NCBI RefSeq assembly: GCF_000010125.1
Contig: NC_007350.1
Span: forward strand, 558,001 to 622,000
DNA length: 64,000 nt
DNA from: Staphylococcus saprophyticus subsp. saprophyticus ATCC 15305 = NCTC 7292
Lineage (GTDB): Bacteria > Bacillota > Bacilli > Staphylococcales > Staphylococcaceae
Direction: 5' to 3'
Of this stretch, positions 37,267 to 46,821 are shown in pieces. Position 1 is the first letter of the stretch. Every line of letters begins with the position of its first letter. The position numbers were made by a program, and so were the translations under genes. The notes below the pieces were generated by a model that saw only the letters and a program-made list of their open reading frames with translations, ran no database searches and was not told the DNA's origin.

Positions 37267-38592
37267 ATGGAACAGTCGTTACGAAGTGAAAAACAATATG
37301 GGGCGTTAGCCTTATTGCCGTTGCTGATATTCTTAATTTTATATATTGGCGTAGGGATTACTTTCACGATAATGGGTAAAGAGGATGCGTTCGATCAGTT
37401 ACCGAGACATGTGGCAATCATGATAGGTATTGTGATTGCGTGGACTTGCTATGATAGGAAAACAGCATTCACAAAAAAAGTACAAATTTTTACTGAACAT
37501 GCTGGTAATTCAGGCATAGTAAATTTAGGATTAATCTTACTACTCGCGGGTGCATTTTCTACTGTAACTTCAGAAATGGGTGGCAAGGCTGCGATGGTTA
37601 ATATGGGTCTGTCTGTTATTCCACCAAGTTTACTCATCCCCGGCATATTTATCATGAGTGGTTTTGCGGCCTTAACATTAGGGACTTCAACTGGTGCACA
37701 GGCAGCATTCATTCCTGTTGGTGTTGCAGTCGCACAAGCTGCAGATTTAAGTGTTGCAGCGGCGGGTGCAGCGGTGATCGCAGGTGCATATTTTGGAGAT
37801 AATTTATCTATTATATCTGATACGACGATCGCAGCAACAAATGGTGTCGGTGCGAAAATGAAAGATAAATTTAAGATGAATGTCTTAATTGCTTTACCGG
37901 CAGCTATTATTACAGCTATTTTTTATGCTGTTGTAGGAGGAACAGGTAAAGTAGAAGGAGATTTAAGTTTTAATTTTATCAATATTTTGCCTTATATTTT
38001 CGTCTTGATAGCAGCGATTGCTGGTCTTGATGTAATACTTGTATTAATTATTGGTATCGTTATGGCTGGCGTACTTGGCATGGTGCAAGGTCAAATGGGC
38101 GTATTTCAATTTACAAAAGCAATAGGTGATGGTATGGAAAGTATGTTCACTATTTTCCTCGTTGCTTTCTTAGTATCAGGTCTTGTGGCATTAATTCGTT
38201 ACTACGGTGGTATAGATTGGATTATTACAGCTATGAAGACAAAAGCAAAAGGGCGCAAGAGTGCTGAGTATGTTATCAGTTTAATGTCTGGGGTGCTTTC
38301 AGCAGCTTTATCACACAATACATTGGCTATTATTATTTCTGCGCCAATTGCAAAAGAAATCGGTGACGAGTATAAAGTACCACCAAAACGTATGGCAAGT
38401 TTACTAGATATTTTCGCGTGTTGTGCATTAATGGTATTACCTCATGACTCAGGGATGTTAATGGTAGAACAATACGGTGATGTATCTTACTTAGAAGTTT
38501 TAAAATATTCATTTTATCCTGTGATTTTTGTAATTTGTACAATCATTACAATTCAATTTGGACTATTGGATCGAGATAAAAAGCAAAAATAG
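37267..38592 (+). CDS. NhaC-family Na+/H+ antiporter-like transporter
   Basis: A 441-residue protein of about 11-12 helices. Marks of the NhaC superfamily: GNSGIVNLGLILLLAGAFSTV, GTSTGAQAAFIPVGVAVAQ, GAYFGDNLSIISDTTIAATNGVG, and the late ALSHNTLAIIISAPIAKEI. It has a paralogue at 58844 with the same layout. Unlike that gene, no SAM riboswitch lies upstream. AAGGAG precedes the ATG. The substrate may be Na+/H+ or an organic acid or amine; family membership alone does not decide. Confidence 0.83.
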   Translation: MEQSLRSEKQYGALALLPLLIFLILYIGVGITFTIMGKEDAFDQLPRHVAIMIGIVIAWTCYDRKTAFTKKVQIFTEHAGNSGIVNLGLILLLAGAFSTVTSEMGGKAAMVNMGLSVIPPSLLIPGIFIMSGFAALTLGTSTGAQAAFIPVGVAVAQAADLSVAAAGAAVIAGAYFGDNLSIISDTTIAATNGVGAKMKDKFKMNVLIALPAAIITAIFYAVVGGTGKVEGDLSFNFINILPYIFVLIAAIAGLDVILVLIIGIVMAGVLGMVQGQMGVFQFTKAIGDGMESMFTIFLVAFLVSGLVALIRYYGGIDWIITAMKTKAKGRKSAEYVISLMSGVLSAALSHNTLAIIISAPIAKEIGDEYKVPPKRMASLLDIFACCALMVLPHDSGMLMVEQYGDVSYLEVLKYSFYPVIFVICTIITIQFGLLDRDKKQK

Positions 38593-38653
38593 CATAAATA
38601 TATCTGTCTCTCATTAGACACTTACTTTATGTTTTGGAAAAGAACTATATAAG

Positions 38654-38709
38654 TAAAGGACATTCAATATGCGTTTTAAAAACATATTCTGAATGTCCTT
38701 TATTTTTTT
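38654..38709. terminator. Terminator between the NhaC-type gene and the DNA glycosylase
   Basis: TAAAGGACATTCA pairs with TGAATGTCCTTTA, with an inner ATATG/CATAT extension, then a T-run. It ends in the glycosylase stop region and can serve both convergent genes. Confidence 0.82.
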
Positions 38710-39319
38710 ATATGCGCCAAGTATATTCTGGTTGTCGCATGTCTGATTTCTTCATTCGTGAAATATATGGGTTTCCTTTTACAGTGAATCTTAATGGCTT
38801 GTGTGTCCATTCCCCTTTGTTAGGTATGCCAATACGGCCACTTGCTTCAATTTCTTTAGGATACTTACGATTTTTTGTATCAATTTTTAGCCGACCTTCA
38901 TTCAATTTGGATCCGTCTAAATGTCTAGGTATGTTAAACGCCTTAGTCCATTTACCTGGGCCATTAGTCAGTTCGAAACCGTTCTTTCCTCGATTAATAG
39001 CCATTAACTCTATACCTTCTTCGGGTTCTATTGCCCTAATTAATACCCCTTCAGGTTGGCCTTCCAATTGGGTAACGAAATTAATGAGTAGATGTGTATG
39101 CATGACATGGGCATAAATAGTGCCGCCTTGTTTATACAATGATTCAACTTTAGGTGTTCTCTTTCCGTTATAACCATGGGCAGCACGATCTTTTGTTCCT
39201 ATATATGCCTCTGTTTCTACAATATAACCTGTAAAGGTTTGTAGTTCATCGTGGTAGATGATTCTTACGCCGAGTAAGTCTTTAGCAATTGTTACGGTAT
39301 CGCGTTGTAAAAAATCCAT
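38708..39319 (-). CDS. 3-methyladenine (alkylpurine) DNA glycosylase, AAG/MPG type
   Basis: A 203-residue base-excision repair enzyme of the mammalian AAG fold. LAKDLLGV-like [11 protein letters not shown], the catalytic Glu region [30 protein letters not shown]-like [15 protein letters not shown], and [10 protein letters not shown] are all visible. It removes alkylated purines. GGAGGGC precedes the ATG. Monocistronic. Confidence 0.93.
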   Translation of the reverse strand: MDFLQRDTVTIAKDLLGVRIIYHDELQTFTGYIVETEAYIGTKDRAAHGYNGKRTPKVESLYKQGGTIYAHVMHTHLLINFVTQLEGQPEGVLIRAIEPEEGIELMAINRGKNGFELTNGPGKWTKAFNIPRHLDGSKLNEGRLKIDTKNRKYPKEIEASGRIGIPNKGEWTHKPLRFTVKGNPYISRMKKSDMRQPEYTWRI

Positions 39320-39522
39320 TAGATGCCCTCCACTTTTAATTATATGAAATTAAATTTTTTTAGATGTTTTTAAAATATTTGTAAAATTGTGTTACTATGT
39401 ACATGATTATTTGTTACACTAATTATTATAAGATTAATAGGAATTAGCATATGCTTTTGGTTAAAGTCTAGTATATGACAAAACTTATTGAAAACAAAAT
39501 GAATATGAAATGAGGGGAAAGT

Positions 39523-40221
39523 ATGGAACGAAGCATTGGATTTGGTCAGGCACTCAAATTATTTTGGAAAAACTATGTTAATTTCAAAGGCCGTTCACGT
39601 CGTAGCGAGTACTGGTTCATGGCATTATGGAACATCATCTTTATGATGCCAGCATTGATTTTGTATATCATCGGTTTAATAATGACTGTATCAGGCGCAG
39701 CATCAAGTTCTGAAGAATTGGTTGCTATAGGAGTTATATTATTATTCTTATCGATTTGTTACGCATTAATATACAGTTTGGCAACATTAATTCCAGGATG
39801 GGCACTTTTAATCAGAAGATTTCATGATACGGGAAGAACCATGCTCATGCCATTAATATATCTAGGTGTTATTGTTATAAGTTATCCGGTGCTATTTGTA
39901 GTGAATATTCAAGATCCTGAATATAATAATCCAGTATATATCATATTTTTTGCTATTATTTTCCTTGTCTATATAGCACTTGGCATCTACATGCTAGTGA
40001 TTTGTTGTCTTGATAGTGAAAGAAAAACGAATAAATATGGTGCTAGTCATAAATATGGCAATCATATTAAATCATCTACTAACACATATGCAAATCAAGA
40101 CGCACCTATACACGAAGACACAAATGTGAAACACGTGAATAGTGAAGAGAATGCTTTCAGTGAAGAAGTTAACACTAGTGATGAGAACGCTACTAAAAAA
40201 GACGATAATTTTAAATATTAA
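39523..40221 (+). CDS. DUF805-family membrane protein with hydrophilic tail
   Basis: A 232-residue protein. The first about 165 residues are a DUF805 domain: FKGRSRRSEYWFMALW, four membrane helices and the signature LLIRRFHDTGRTMLMP. It then has a tail of about 65 residues rich in N, T, E, D and K that is likely disordered and cytosolic. DUF805 proteins are widespread and of unknown function. GAGGGGAAAG precedes the ATG. The 200-base gap upstream is A/T-rich, with nothing further recognised. Confidence 0.86.
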   Translation: MERSIGFGQALKLFWKNYVNFKGRSRRSEYWFMALWNIIFMMPALILYIIGLIMTVSGAASSSEELVAIGVILLFLSICYALIYSLATLIPGWALLIRRFHDTGRTMLMPLIYLGVIVISYPVLFVVNIQDPEYNNPVYIIFFAIIFLVYIALGIYMLVICCLDSERKTNKYGASHKYGNHIKSSTNTYANQDAPIHEDTNVKHVNSEENAFSEEVNTSDENATKKDDNFKY

Positions 40222-40228
40222 ATGCCAT

Positions 40229-40280
40229 AAATTATAAAGAGGGTTGTTTCATATAATTGAAACAGCCCTCTTTATAATTT
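40229..40280. terminator. Bidirectional terminator between the DUF805 gene and araB
   Basis: A stem of about 23 bp (left arm 40229-40251, right arm 40258-40280) with one wobble pair and flanking A/T runs. It overlaps the araB stop. Confidence 0.9.
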
Positions 40281-41895
40281 AATTAATATAAGATAATTGT
40301 GGATATTCTTTACCAAGCAAATCATGCAAGGCTTTATAACGATCAAATAAAAGCGCATACTGTTTAACTTTTTTAGCTTCTGGTTGTTTACGATAATAAA
40401 CAGGTTGCTTCATATGTTTGACAGTTTCTTTTAAGGTTGGATAAGCGCCACCAACATTTGCACCCAACATAGCTGCACCAAGCGCTGTAGCGTTACTTGA
40501 ATCAATAACGACCACTTCTTTATTTAGCACATTAGCATAAATATCAACTAAAAGTTCACTTTTTATAGGAATACCACCGGCAGCATATACTGTTTCTACG
40601 GGAATGTGGTTGTTTTCAAATTGTTGCATAATCATTTTTGTTCCGAACGCTGTAGACTCTAAATAAGCTTTGTGTATCATTTCAAATGGTGTTTGCAGTG
40701 TTAAACCAAAGATACTACCTGTTAGCTTACTATCACTTAAGATACTACGGTTACCATTATGCCAATCGAGTACGGTTACATGCTGTTTATCTATTGATAT
40801 ATCAGCAGCCAGTTTCTCTAAGTATCCAAGGATAGAAAGGCCTTGTTTTTCAGCTTGGTCTACATAAGATTTTGGTGCGAGGCTGGCAGAATAATTAAAT
40901 AAATCACCAACAGCAGCTTGTCCAGCTTCATATGCATAAAGACCTGGAATGATAGCATCTTTAACTGAACCAGTAATTGCAGGTATGGGTTCTTGTTTTG
41001 GATCGAGCATCAGATGGCATGTACTTGTACCGATAACAGGCGTGAATTCACCTTGTTCAATTGCGCCGACACCGAGTACACCGGAGTGCGCATCAATGAT
41101 ATACGGAGAAATTTGTACTTGTTCTGTAAGGCCCCATAGATTTTGATAATATGGGCTCAAACTACCAGCGCTTTCACCGATATTGACTACGGGTGATTCG
41201 CATTTTGTTTTAACAATTTCTGGTAATTCCTGATCGATAGCTTCAAAAAAGGAATAATTGAAGCCATCTGTTTCGTTATAAAAGCCTTTAAATCCAATGC
41301 CACAATTAGAGCGAATATTTTTATCAGTTAATAAACTGACTAAATAATCTCCAGCTTCCATGATATAGGCACTACGTTCTAAAACTTCTGGTGCTTTGTT
41401 TTTAACTTCTAATATTTTAGGAATCATCCATTCACTGTTTACGTTATGACCATAAAAATTTAACCAGGATGGGTTTACCTTATCACTTACTTGTTTCATG
41501 TAGGTTGCTTCATCTTGAGCGCCATGATGCTTCCACAGTTTCACATAAGCATGCGGTTGATCTTCTAAATCTGGATGTAAATGTAAAGGTTTGAAGTCAT
41601 CATCTAAGAACACGATGGTACAACTGGTGAAATCTATACCAATGCCAATGATGGACTTAGGATCAACTTGACTATCTTTTAAGACGTACTGAACGCCTTC
41701 CTCCAATATAGAAGTGTAGTCTGCTGCATGTTGTAAAAAATAATTGTGCGGTAATTCGGTACCATTTAATGATTCTGAAATGGTGCCATGTGGATATTCT
41801 TTTATATATGTAGAAATAATTTCACCATTTGTTGTATCTACTAAAAATACGCGCCCTGAAGCGGTACCATAGTCGATGCCGATACTATATGTCAT
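40279..41895 (-). CDS. araB: Ribulokinase
   Basis: A 538-residue FGGY-family kinase. SIGIDYGTASGRVFLVD at the N-terminus is the phosphate-1 loop, GIDFTSCT and NVNSEWMIPKIL follow, and AAGGIPIKSELLVDIYANVL is the FGGY signature 2 region; length and motifs fit AraB. It phosphorylates L-ribulose in arabinose use. No araA, araD or araR is adjacent, so either the rest lies elsewhere or it serves another pentulose. AGGGGGC precedes the ATG. The 230-base gap to the ABC genes is promoter-like only. Confidence 0.92.
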   Translation of the reverse strand: MTYSIGIDYGTASGRVFLVDTTNGEIISTYIKEYPHGTISESLNGTELPHNYFLQHAADYTSILEEGVQYVLKDSQVDPKSIIGIGIDFTSCTIVFLDDDFKPLHLHPDLEDQPHAYVKLWKHHGAQDEATYMKQVSDKVNPSWLNFYGHNVNSEWMIPKILEVKNKAPEVLERSAYIMEAGDYLVSLLTDKNIRSNCGIGFKGFYNETDGFNYSFFEAIDQELPEIVKTKCESPVVNIGESAGSLSPYYQNLWGLTEQVQISPYIIDAHSGVLGVGAIEQGEFTPVIGTSTCHLMLDPKQEPIPAITGSVKDAIIPGLYAYEAGQAAVGDLFNYSASLAPKSYVDQAEKQGLSILGYLEKLAADISIDKQHVTVLDWHNGNRSILSDSKLTGSIFGLTLQTPFEMIHKAYLESTAFGTKMIMQQFENNHIPVETVYAAGGIPIKSELLVDIYANVLNKEVVVIDSSNATALGAAMLGANVGGAYPTLKETVKHMKQPVYYRKQPEAKKVKQYALLFDRYKALHDLLGKEYPQLSYIN

Positions 41896-42124
41896 GATTG
41901 CATTGCCCCCTAATCAGTTTGTGGAATAAGCCTAGAGACTTCATTTATCTTTATGATAGTGCTTACATATTATAATGTAAAGTTAAGATCATTGTGATAT
42001 TGGATTATTGAGAAATACAGTCTTATTAATATAAATATGTGTGATTTATTTAAAAATGTATATTTCAAAAGACAAATGGTATCATCAGAGTAGAGGATTT
42101 ATATAAGAAGGGTGGCGAAATCGT

Positions 42125-43024
42125 ATGTCATTAATAATTGACCATGTAACAAAAAAGTATAAAAATTTTACTGCTGTAAACGATATGTCACTTTCCTTAG
42201 AAAAAGGAAAGATGCTAGGATTTTTAGGAAGAAATGGCGCTGGGAAAACAACCACATTTAGAATGATATTAGGATTGACACCCATTACAAAGGGAAGCAT
42301 CACATATAATGATAAAGTAATCGATCGCTCGTTATATAATCGTATTGGTTATTTACCAGAAGAACGTGGCTTACATCCTAAGATGAAAGTAGAAGACGAA
42401 TTACGTTATTTAGCTACATTAAAAGGCATGGCATCTAAAGATATTACAAAAGCAATTGATTACTGGTTAAAACGATTTGATATTACAGAAAATAGAGAAA
42501 AGAAAATCGAATCACTTTCTAAAGGGAATCAACAGAAAATTCAATTACTAGCAAGTATGCTACATGATCCTGAGTTGCTTATTCTTGATGAACCATTTAG
42601 TGGTTTGGATCCAGTGAATGTTGAATTGCTAAAGTCGGCGGTTCAAGACTTAAACAATGCAGGTACGACAATTATATATAGCTCTCATAGAATGGAACAT
42701 GTTGAGGAACTATGCGATAACGTATGTATTTTAAATAAGGGAGAGCTTGTTGTATCGGGTCCAATTGATGAAGTGAAAACGAATCATGGCAACAAACGTG
42801 TAGTCATTGAAACAGATCACGAAATGCCAGAAATTGATAAAGTAGATGGCGTCCTAGAGGTAGACAGAAATAAGAGAGAGATTAAAGTAATGATAGAGAC
42901 AGAATCCGTCGCAGAACAAATTTATGACATAGTGAAACAATATGGCTTTGTGAAACGATTCCAGGTAGTAGAACCTTCACTAAATGAAATATTTATAGAC
43001 AAAGTAGGTGACGTTAATGGATAA
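42125..43024 (+). CDS. NatA-like ABC exporter ATPase
   Basis: A 299-residue ABC ATPase. Walker A LGRNGAGKTTT, signature LSKGNQQKIQLLAS, Walker B LLILDEPFSGLDP and switch His in YSSHRMEHVEEL. The DUF4162-type C-terminal region (residues about 215-299) is found in the NatA/YhaQ group. It pairs with the permease that overlaps its 3' end by 8 bases. Substrate unknown; relatives export Na+ or peptides or give self-protection. Confidence 0.9.
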   Translation: MSLIIDHVTKKYKNFTAVNDMSLSLEKGKMLGFLGRNGAGKTTTFRMILGLTPITKGSITYNDKVIDRSLYNRIGYLPEERGLHPKMKVEDELRYLATLKGMASKDITKAIDYWLKRFDITENREKKIESLSKGNQQKIQLLASMLHDPELLILDEPFSGLDPVNVELLKSAVQDLNNAGTTIIYSSHRMEHVEELCDNVCILNKGELVVSGPIDEVKTNHGNKRVVIETDHEMPEIDKVDGVLEVDRNKREIKVMIETESVAEQIYDIVKQYGFVKRFQVVEPSLNEIFIDKVGDVNG

Positions 43025-44255
43025 ATTTTTAGCAACATTTTCACTGACGTACAAGAACAAAGTCAAGACGAAATCATTTATGATTTTTACTGGATTGGTT
43101 ATTGTCTTAATGCTCTTAGCATCTAATATGAATAAGATTATTGATTTGTTTGATGATGGTCCTGATAAAGTCGGTGTTGTTTCATCTGACAATGAAATTT
43201 ATAAAGTAATAAAAAGTCAAGGTGATCAACTGGACGAGGGGGCTACATTTAAAAAAGTTTCAGAGAAGCAAGCTAAAACGCAAGTTCAAAACGAAAAATT
43301 AGATAAAGCATACATTATCAAAATGACAGATGATAATAAACTTTCTGGAAAAATTTTAAGTAAAGATACAGTTTCAGAACAACAAAAACAAAAATTAAAA
43401 GCTTCTTTATCAACAATTCAAACACAACTCGTCGCAGCGAACTTGAATTTGTCCCAAGGGGAACTGAAACAATTGCAATCACAAAGTAAAGTTACGTCAG
43501 AAGTCATTGCTGATAAAGCAAGCAATTCAAATTTAAGTGAAGCGCAAAAAGGCTTTAACACAATAATGGTATACGCAGGACTGATGTTGATATTCTTTAT
43601 TGTCTTTAATTATGCAAGTCAAGTAGCGATGGAAATTGCTACAGAAAAAACGTCACGCGTTATCGAAATGATTATTACGAGTGTGAGTCCAGTCACACAT
43701 ATTTTAGCTAAGATTTCCGGTGTGATTGCTGTGGCATTTACACAGATTATCATATTTGTAGCGGCAGGCTTAATATGTTTCTTCGTATTTGATATAAGTG
43801 ATATGTTGAAAGGATTTAAAATTGAACCAAACGAGTTAACGATGCAAATATCTATTGTAGGTATCGTTTCACTAATTATTGGTATCCTTTCATATATTAT
43901 ATTAGCAGCTATTTTGGGATCCATTACGGCACGTATTGAAGATATCAACCAAGCGTTGATGCCGATGACACTATTCAGTATGATTGCATTTTATATCTCG
44001 TTATTCAGTGTGATGAATCCAGATACAATGCTTACAAAAATCACTAGTTTTATCCCGCTATTGTCTCCGTTCGTAATGTTTGTACGTTCAGCGTCACCTG
44101 ATGTTGCAGTTTGGGAGATTGTTGTGAGTGTTATTTTATCCATTATTACCATTTTTATTTTATTATGGATTGCTGTAAGAAGTTACAAAAATACGATTTT
44201 GAGTTTTGATAAAGGCTTTATGAATGCAATGAAACGTATTTTTAAAAGAAGTTAA
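43017..44255 (+). CDS. NatB/YhaP-like ABC exporter permease
   Basis: A 412-residue ABC-2-type permease. TM1 is at about 20-40, an extracytoplasmic domain of about 150 residues follows, then five to six helices from about residue 180 (NTIMVYAGLMLIFFIVFNYASQVAMEIATEKTSRVIEMIITSVSPVTH, the YhaP/NatB signature region). The start at 43017 lies inside the last codons of the ATPase gene, so the pair is coupled. It ends 90 bases before a terminator. Confidence 0.89.
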   Translation: MDKFLATFSLTYKNKVKTKSFMIFTGLVIVLMLLASNMNKIIDLFDDGPDKVGVVSSDNEIYKVIKSQGDQLDEGATFKKVSEKQAKTQVQNEKLDKAYIIKMTDDNKLSGKILSKDTVSEQQKQKLKASLSTIQTQLVAANLNLSQGELKQLQSQSKVTSEVIADKASNSNLSEAQKGFNTIMVYAGLMLIFFIVFNYASQVAMEIATEKTSRVIEMIITSVSPVTHILAKISGVIAVAFTQIIIFVAAGLICFFVFDISDMLKGFKIEPNELTMQISIVGIVSLIIGILSYIILAAILGSITARIEDINQALMPMTLFSMIAFYISLFSVMNPDTMLTKITSFIPLLSPFVMFVRSASPDVAVWEIVVSVILSIITIFILLWIAVRSYKNTILSFDKGFMNAMKRIFKRS

Positions 44256-44348
44256 ACGCATGAATACCTAATAGAGTGAGATAGAAAATTATTTTTTCTA
44301 AGCAAATGGCGTTGCGTGATCTCTAGATAACATGACTAGATTGTGAAA

Positions 44349-44387
44349 TGGGCTGAGGCATGATAGACGTCTTAGCTCGTTTTTTTG
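44349..44387 (+). terminator. Terminator of the ABC exporter genes
   Basis: GGGCTGAGGC pairs through several wobbles with GTCTTAGCTC, then a seven-T run. Confidence 0.72.
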
Positions 44388-44706
44388 TTATTAATTCATA
44401 TAATTATTGATTGGAAGATGATGAATTTGTTGGGAATTAGGTAAAAATAGAAAAATGTATAACAATTTTCTATATAGTTTGATAGAATTTATGATTAGTA
44501 TAGATAAATATTTGAATAAATTGTTACAATATAAGTGAGTAATATGAAGATATAAAAAATGATTGAATGTATTCAAATGTTACATAATTATTTTTAATTA
44601 AACATCTAAGCATATTTTATGATTGAGGGACCATAAATATATGTTTTAGAGATCATTTGTGTGCACCAATTCAGTGTTTTAATGATGAAATTATGATTAT
44701 CTTATA

Positions 44707-44781
44707 TTCGTAAACGAAATCTATATTAGATAATTGCCTTCATACTTGTTCAAAACCCCTTGAATCAAGTATAACGAAGGC
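44707..44781 (+). promoter_or_regulatory. galM leader: palindrome and imperfect hairpin
   Basis: The 590-base gap between the ABC terminator and galM is A/T-rich without a credible gene. It holds the palindrome TTCGTAAACGAA (44707-44718) and a 46-base imperfect hairpin at 44736-44781 (GCCTTC/GAAGGC outer, ATACTTG/CAAGTAT middle, TCAA/TTGA inner, loop AACCCC). No T-run follows. A regulatory role is inferred only. Confidence 0.45.
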
Positions 44782-44851
44782 GACATTTATGATTGAATTT
44801 TATTCATGGAAAAACCTATTATTAAAGTGTAGGTTTGAAAGGGAGTCATTA

Positions 44852-45871
44852 ATGATGTTTGCAAAAGTAGAAAGTCAAAGCAATGGTATCGATTTGATTA
44901 AAATTGATAATGAAGAAACAAAAATTGTTTTTACAAATTATGGTGCGAGAATTGTATCGTGGAAATACGACGATAATAATATTGTACTGGGTAATGTCGT
45001 TGAAGCAGATGAGTTTTATGAATCGAATCCTTATAATTTTGGTGCAACCGTAGGTCGATATGGCGGAAGAATTGCAAATGCAACATTTGAGTTAGATAGT
45101 AAAAAATATGAGTTAGATGCCAATAATGGTGTACATAATATTCATGGTGGACCCAATGGTATAGACAAACGTTTCTTTGATTATAAAATTGAAGAACAAG
45201 TCGGACAAGTGAAGGTTATTTTTACTACTACAATTCAAAGTGCAGATGATCACTTTCCAGGTGATATTGATTTAGAAGTGATTCACACTTATAATGTCGA
45301 CCATAAGTGGACGATAGAATATAAAGCGAAATCAACTGAAAAAACATTGTTTAATCCGATGAATCATGTATATTTTAACTTGAACAGAGACAACAATGTG
45401 ATTGATAATCACAGCATTTCAAGTTCAAAATTGGATATGTATTTATTAGGGGAAGACAATATCGTGAAAAGTATGGAACCTTTAAGTTTGGTAAATACCT
45501 TCCAAGAACAAAATATCCAGTTCAAAGATATTTTTGATAGTGAAGACGCAATTGTTAAAGAACAAATGCAACGCTTTGGTGGTATTGATCATCCATTTGA
45601 TATTGGTGGTAATGAAATGACTGTGGAAAATAAACATTTTATATTAAAAGTAAACACAGATATGCCAAACATTGTCATTTACACATTTAATGATACAACT
45701 GGTTGGAATAGTGATTTTAATATTTATAAAGCGCACTCAGGTTTTACACTAGAAACGCAATGTATTCCAAACGATATTAATTTATTAGGCGATCAAGCAC
45801 CATCCATTTTAGAAGCTAATGAGCCTTTTTACTCTAAAACGTCATATAAAATTTCTGAAAAGCAACTATAA
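44852..45871 (+). CDS. galM: Aldose 1-epimerase (galactose mutarotase)
   Basis: A 339-residue mutarotase interconverting alpha and beta anomers of hexoses. NYGARIVSW near the start, NPYNFGATVGRYGGRIANATF (substrate Arg region), NIHGGPNGIDKR (catalytic His) and FNPMNHVYFNL (second His) are seen. A conserved Glu lies near the end in GFTLETQCIPND. ATG 44852 is chosen for GAAAGGGAG before it; the frame runs upstream to 44789 without such a site. Monocistronic; no gal genes nearby. Confidence 0.9.
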   Translation: MMFAKVESQSNGIDLIKIDNEETKIVFTNYGARIVSWKYDDNNIVLGNVVEADEFYESNPYNFGATVGRYGGRIANATFELDSKKYELDANNGVHNIHGGPNGIDKRFFDYKIEEQVGQVKVIFTTTIQSADDHFPGDIDLEVIHTYNVDHKWTIEYKAKSTEKTLFNPMNHVYFNLNRDNNVIDNHSISSSKLDMYLLGEDNIVKSMEPLSLVNTFQEQNIQFKDIFDSEDAIVKEQMQRFGGIDHPFDIGGNEMTVENKHFILKVNTDMPNIVIYTFNDTTGWNSDFNIYKAHSGFTLETQCIPNDINLLGDQAPSILEANEPFYSKTSYKISEKQL

Positions 45872-45936
45872 AAATGAACGAGTCAATACTTATGACACCA
45901 TTTGGGAGAGTGGTTAATCATTAAGTATAGACTATA

Positions 45937-45974
45937 TGAAAGGCGGGTATCTTAAATGAGATACCCGCCTTTCA
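45937..45974. terminator. Terminator between galM and the MOSC gene
   Basis: A perfect 16-bp stem TGAAAGGCGGGTATCT with its complement at 45959-45974, 6-base loop. It stands between convergent genes. Confidence 0.88.
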
Positions 45975-46005
45975 TTTCATTTTAATTTAATTACAGCAAA
46001 CGCTA

Positions 46006-46662
46006 TTATTTTTGAGCACGTTTTAAGAAGCGTTCAAATTTGCTAATCCTGTCGCTTGTTAAATATGGATTTTTTAAAACATAGGTTAAGCGATTAATAT
46101 TTTTATTATCATTGTAATAGATGTCATTGAGCTCATACACAGAAAGACGTGTTGATGCATCCGCAGATTTGATAAGTTTTAAATGATCGGAGTCGTGTAC
46201 GTAGCCTTCTTGTAACACACGAAAATAGAAGCCAGTTTTACAAGAAGATGACATTCTCTTAATCAAATCAGGGATTTTATACTTTTCTTGTATTTTCCAA
46301 CAAGGTTCTCTGATTTCTGAAACTTCTAAAATAGCTTCACCAAGCTGGAATTGATCACCAAAATAGACATGCGCTTCATCTAAATCAGTTGCTGTTAAAT
46401 TTTCACCAAACATCGCATAGGGTGGTAACGCTGGTAGGTCATGTTTCCAAAGTTCATAATTTTTCTTACTGTACAGGCAAACGGCTTTATTTGGCCCGCC
46501 ATGTCCTTTATATTCTTGTTCATCTTCAGCAAATCCAGTATGTGTAAGCCACATTTTTCCTGAATATTTTTCTTTATTTAATGCAGAACGCATAGGTCTT
46601 TTGGTACTATATGGTAAATCTTGTATTTTGCCAGTAGAAATGGCTTCTAATTTATAAATCAT
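46006..46662 (-). CDS. MOSC-domain protein (YiiM-like)
   Basis: A 218-residue MOSC protein. The KGHGGPNKAVCLYS strand, PPYAMFGENLTAT, and the catalytic-Cys segment EIREPCWKIQEKY are visible; a C-terminal three-helix region as in YiiM follows. YiiM-type proteins use molybdenum cofactor to reduce N-hydroxylated compounds; it could play that role here. TTGGAGGT precedes the ATG. Monocistronic. Confidence 0.9.
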   Translation of the reverse strand: MIYKLEAISTGKIQDLPYSTKRPMRSALNKEKYSGKMWLTHTGFAEDEQEYKGHGGPNKAVCLYSKKNYELWKHDLPALPPYAMFGENLTATDLDEAHVYFGDQFQLGEAILEVSEIREPCWKIQEKYKIPDLIKRMSSSCKTGFYFRVLQEGYVHDSDHLKLIKSADASTRLSVYELNDIYYNDNKNINRLTYVLKNPYLTSDRISKFERFLKRAQK

Positions 46663-46821
46663 ATTTTTGTACCTCCAACAATAGATTGATTATTATTTTA
46701 AAACAATGTGTTAATTATGCAAGTATATGTATAAATTTATTTTGAAAATCAGTTTTCTGTCTAGGTATTTTAATAAATCTCATGTACAATAAAGATAAAA
46801 GTACAGTATAAAAGGGGAAGC

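Noticed and set aside
38634..39116. Open frame antisense to the DNA glycosylase
   Set aside because: Fully opposite a well-conserved gene, with no domain.
44391..44576. Minus-strand open frame in the ABC-galM gap
   Set aside because: A/T-rich, no ribosome site or recognisable protein.
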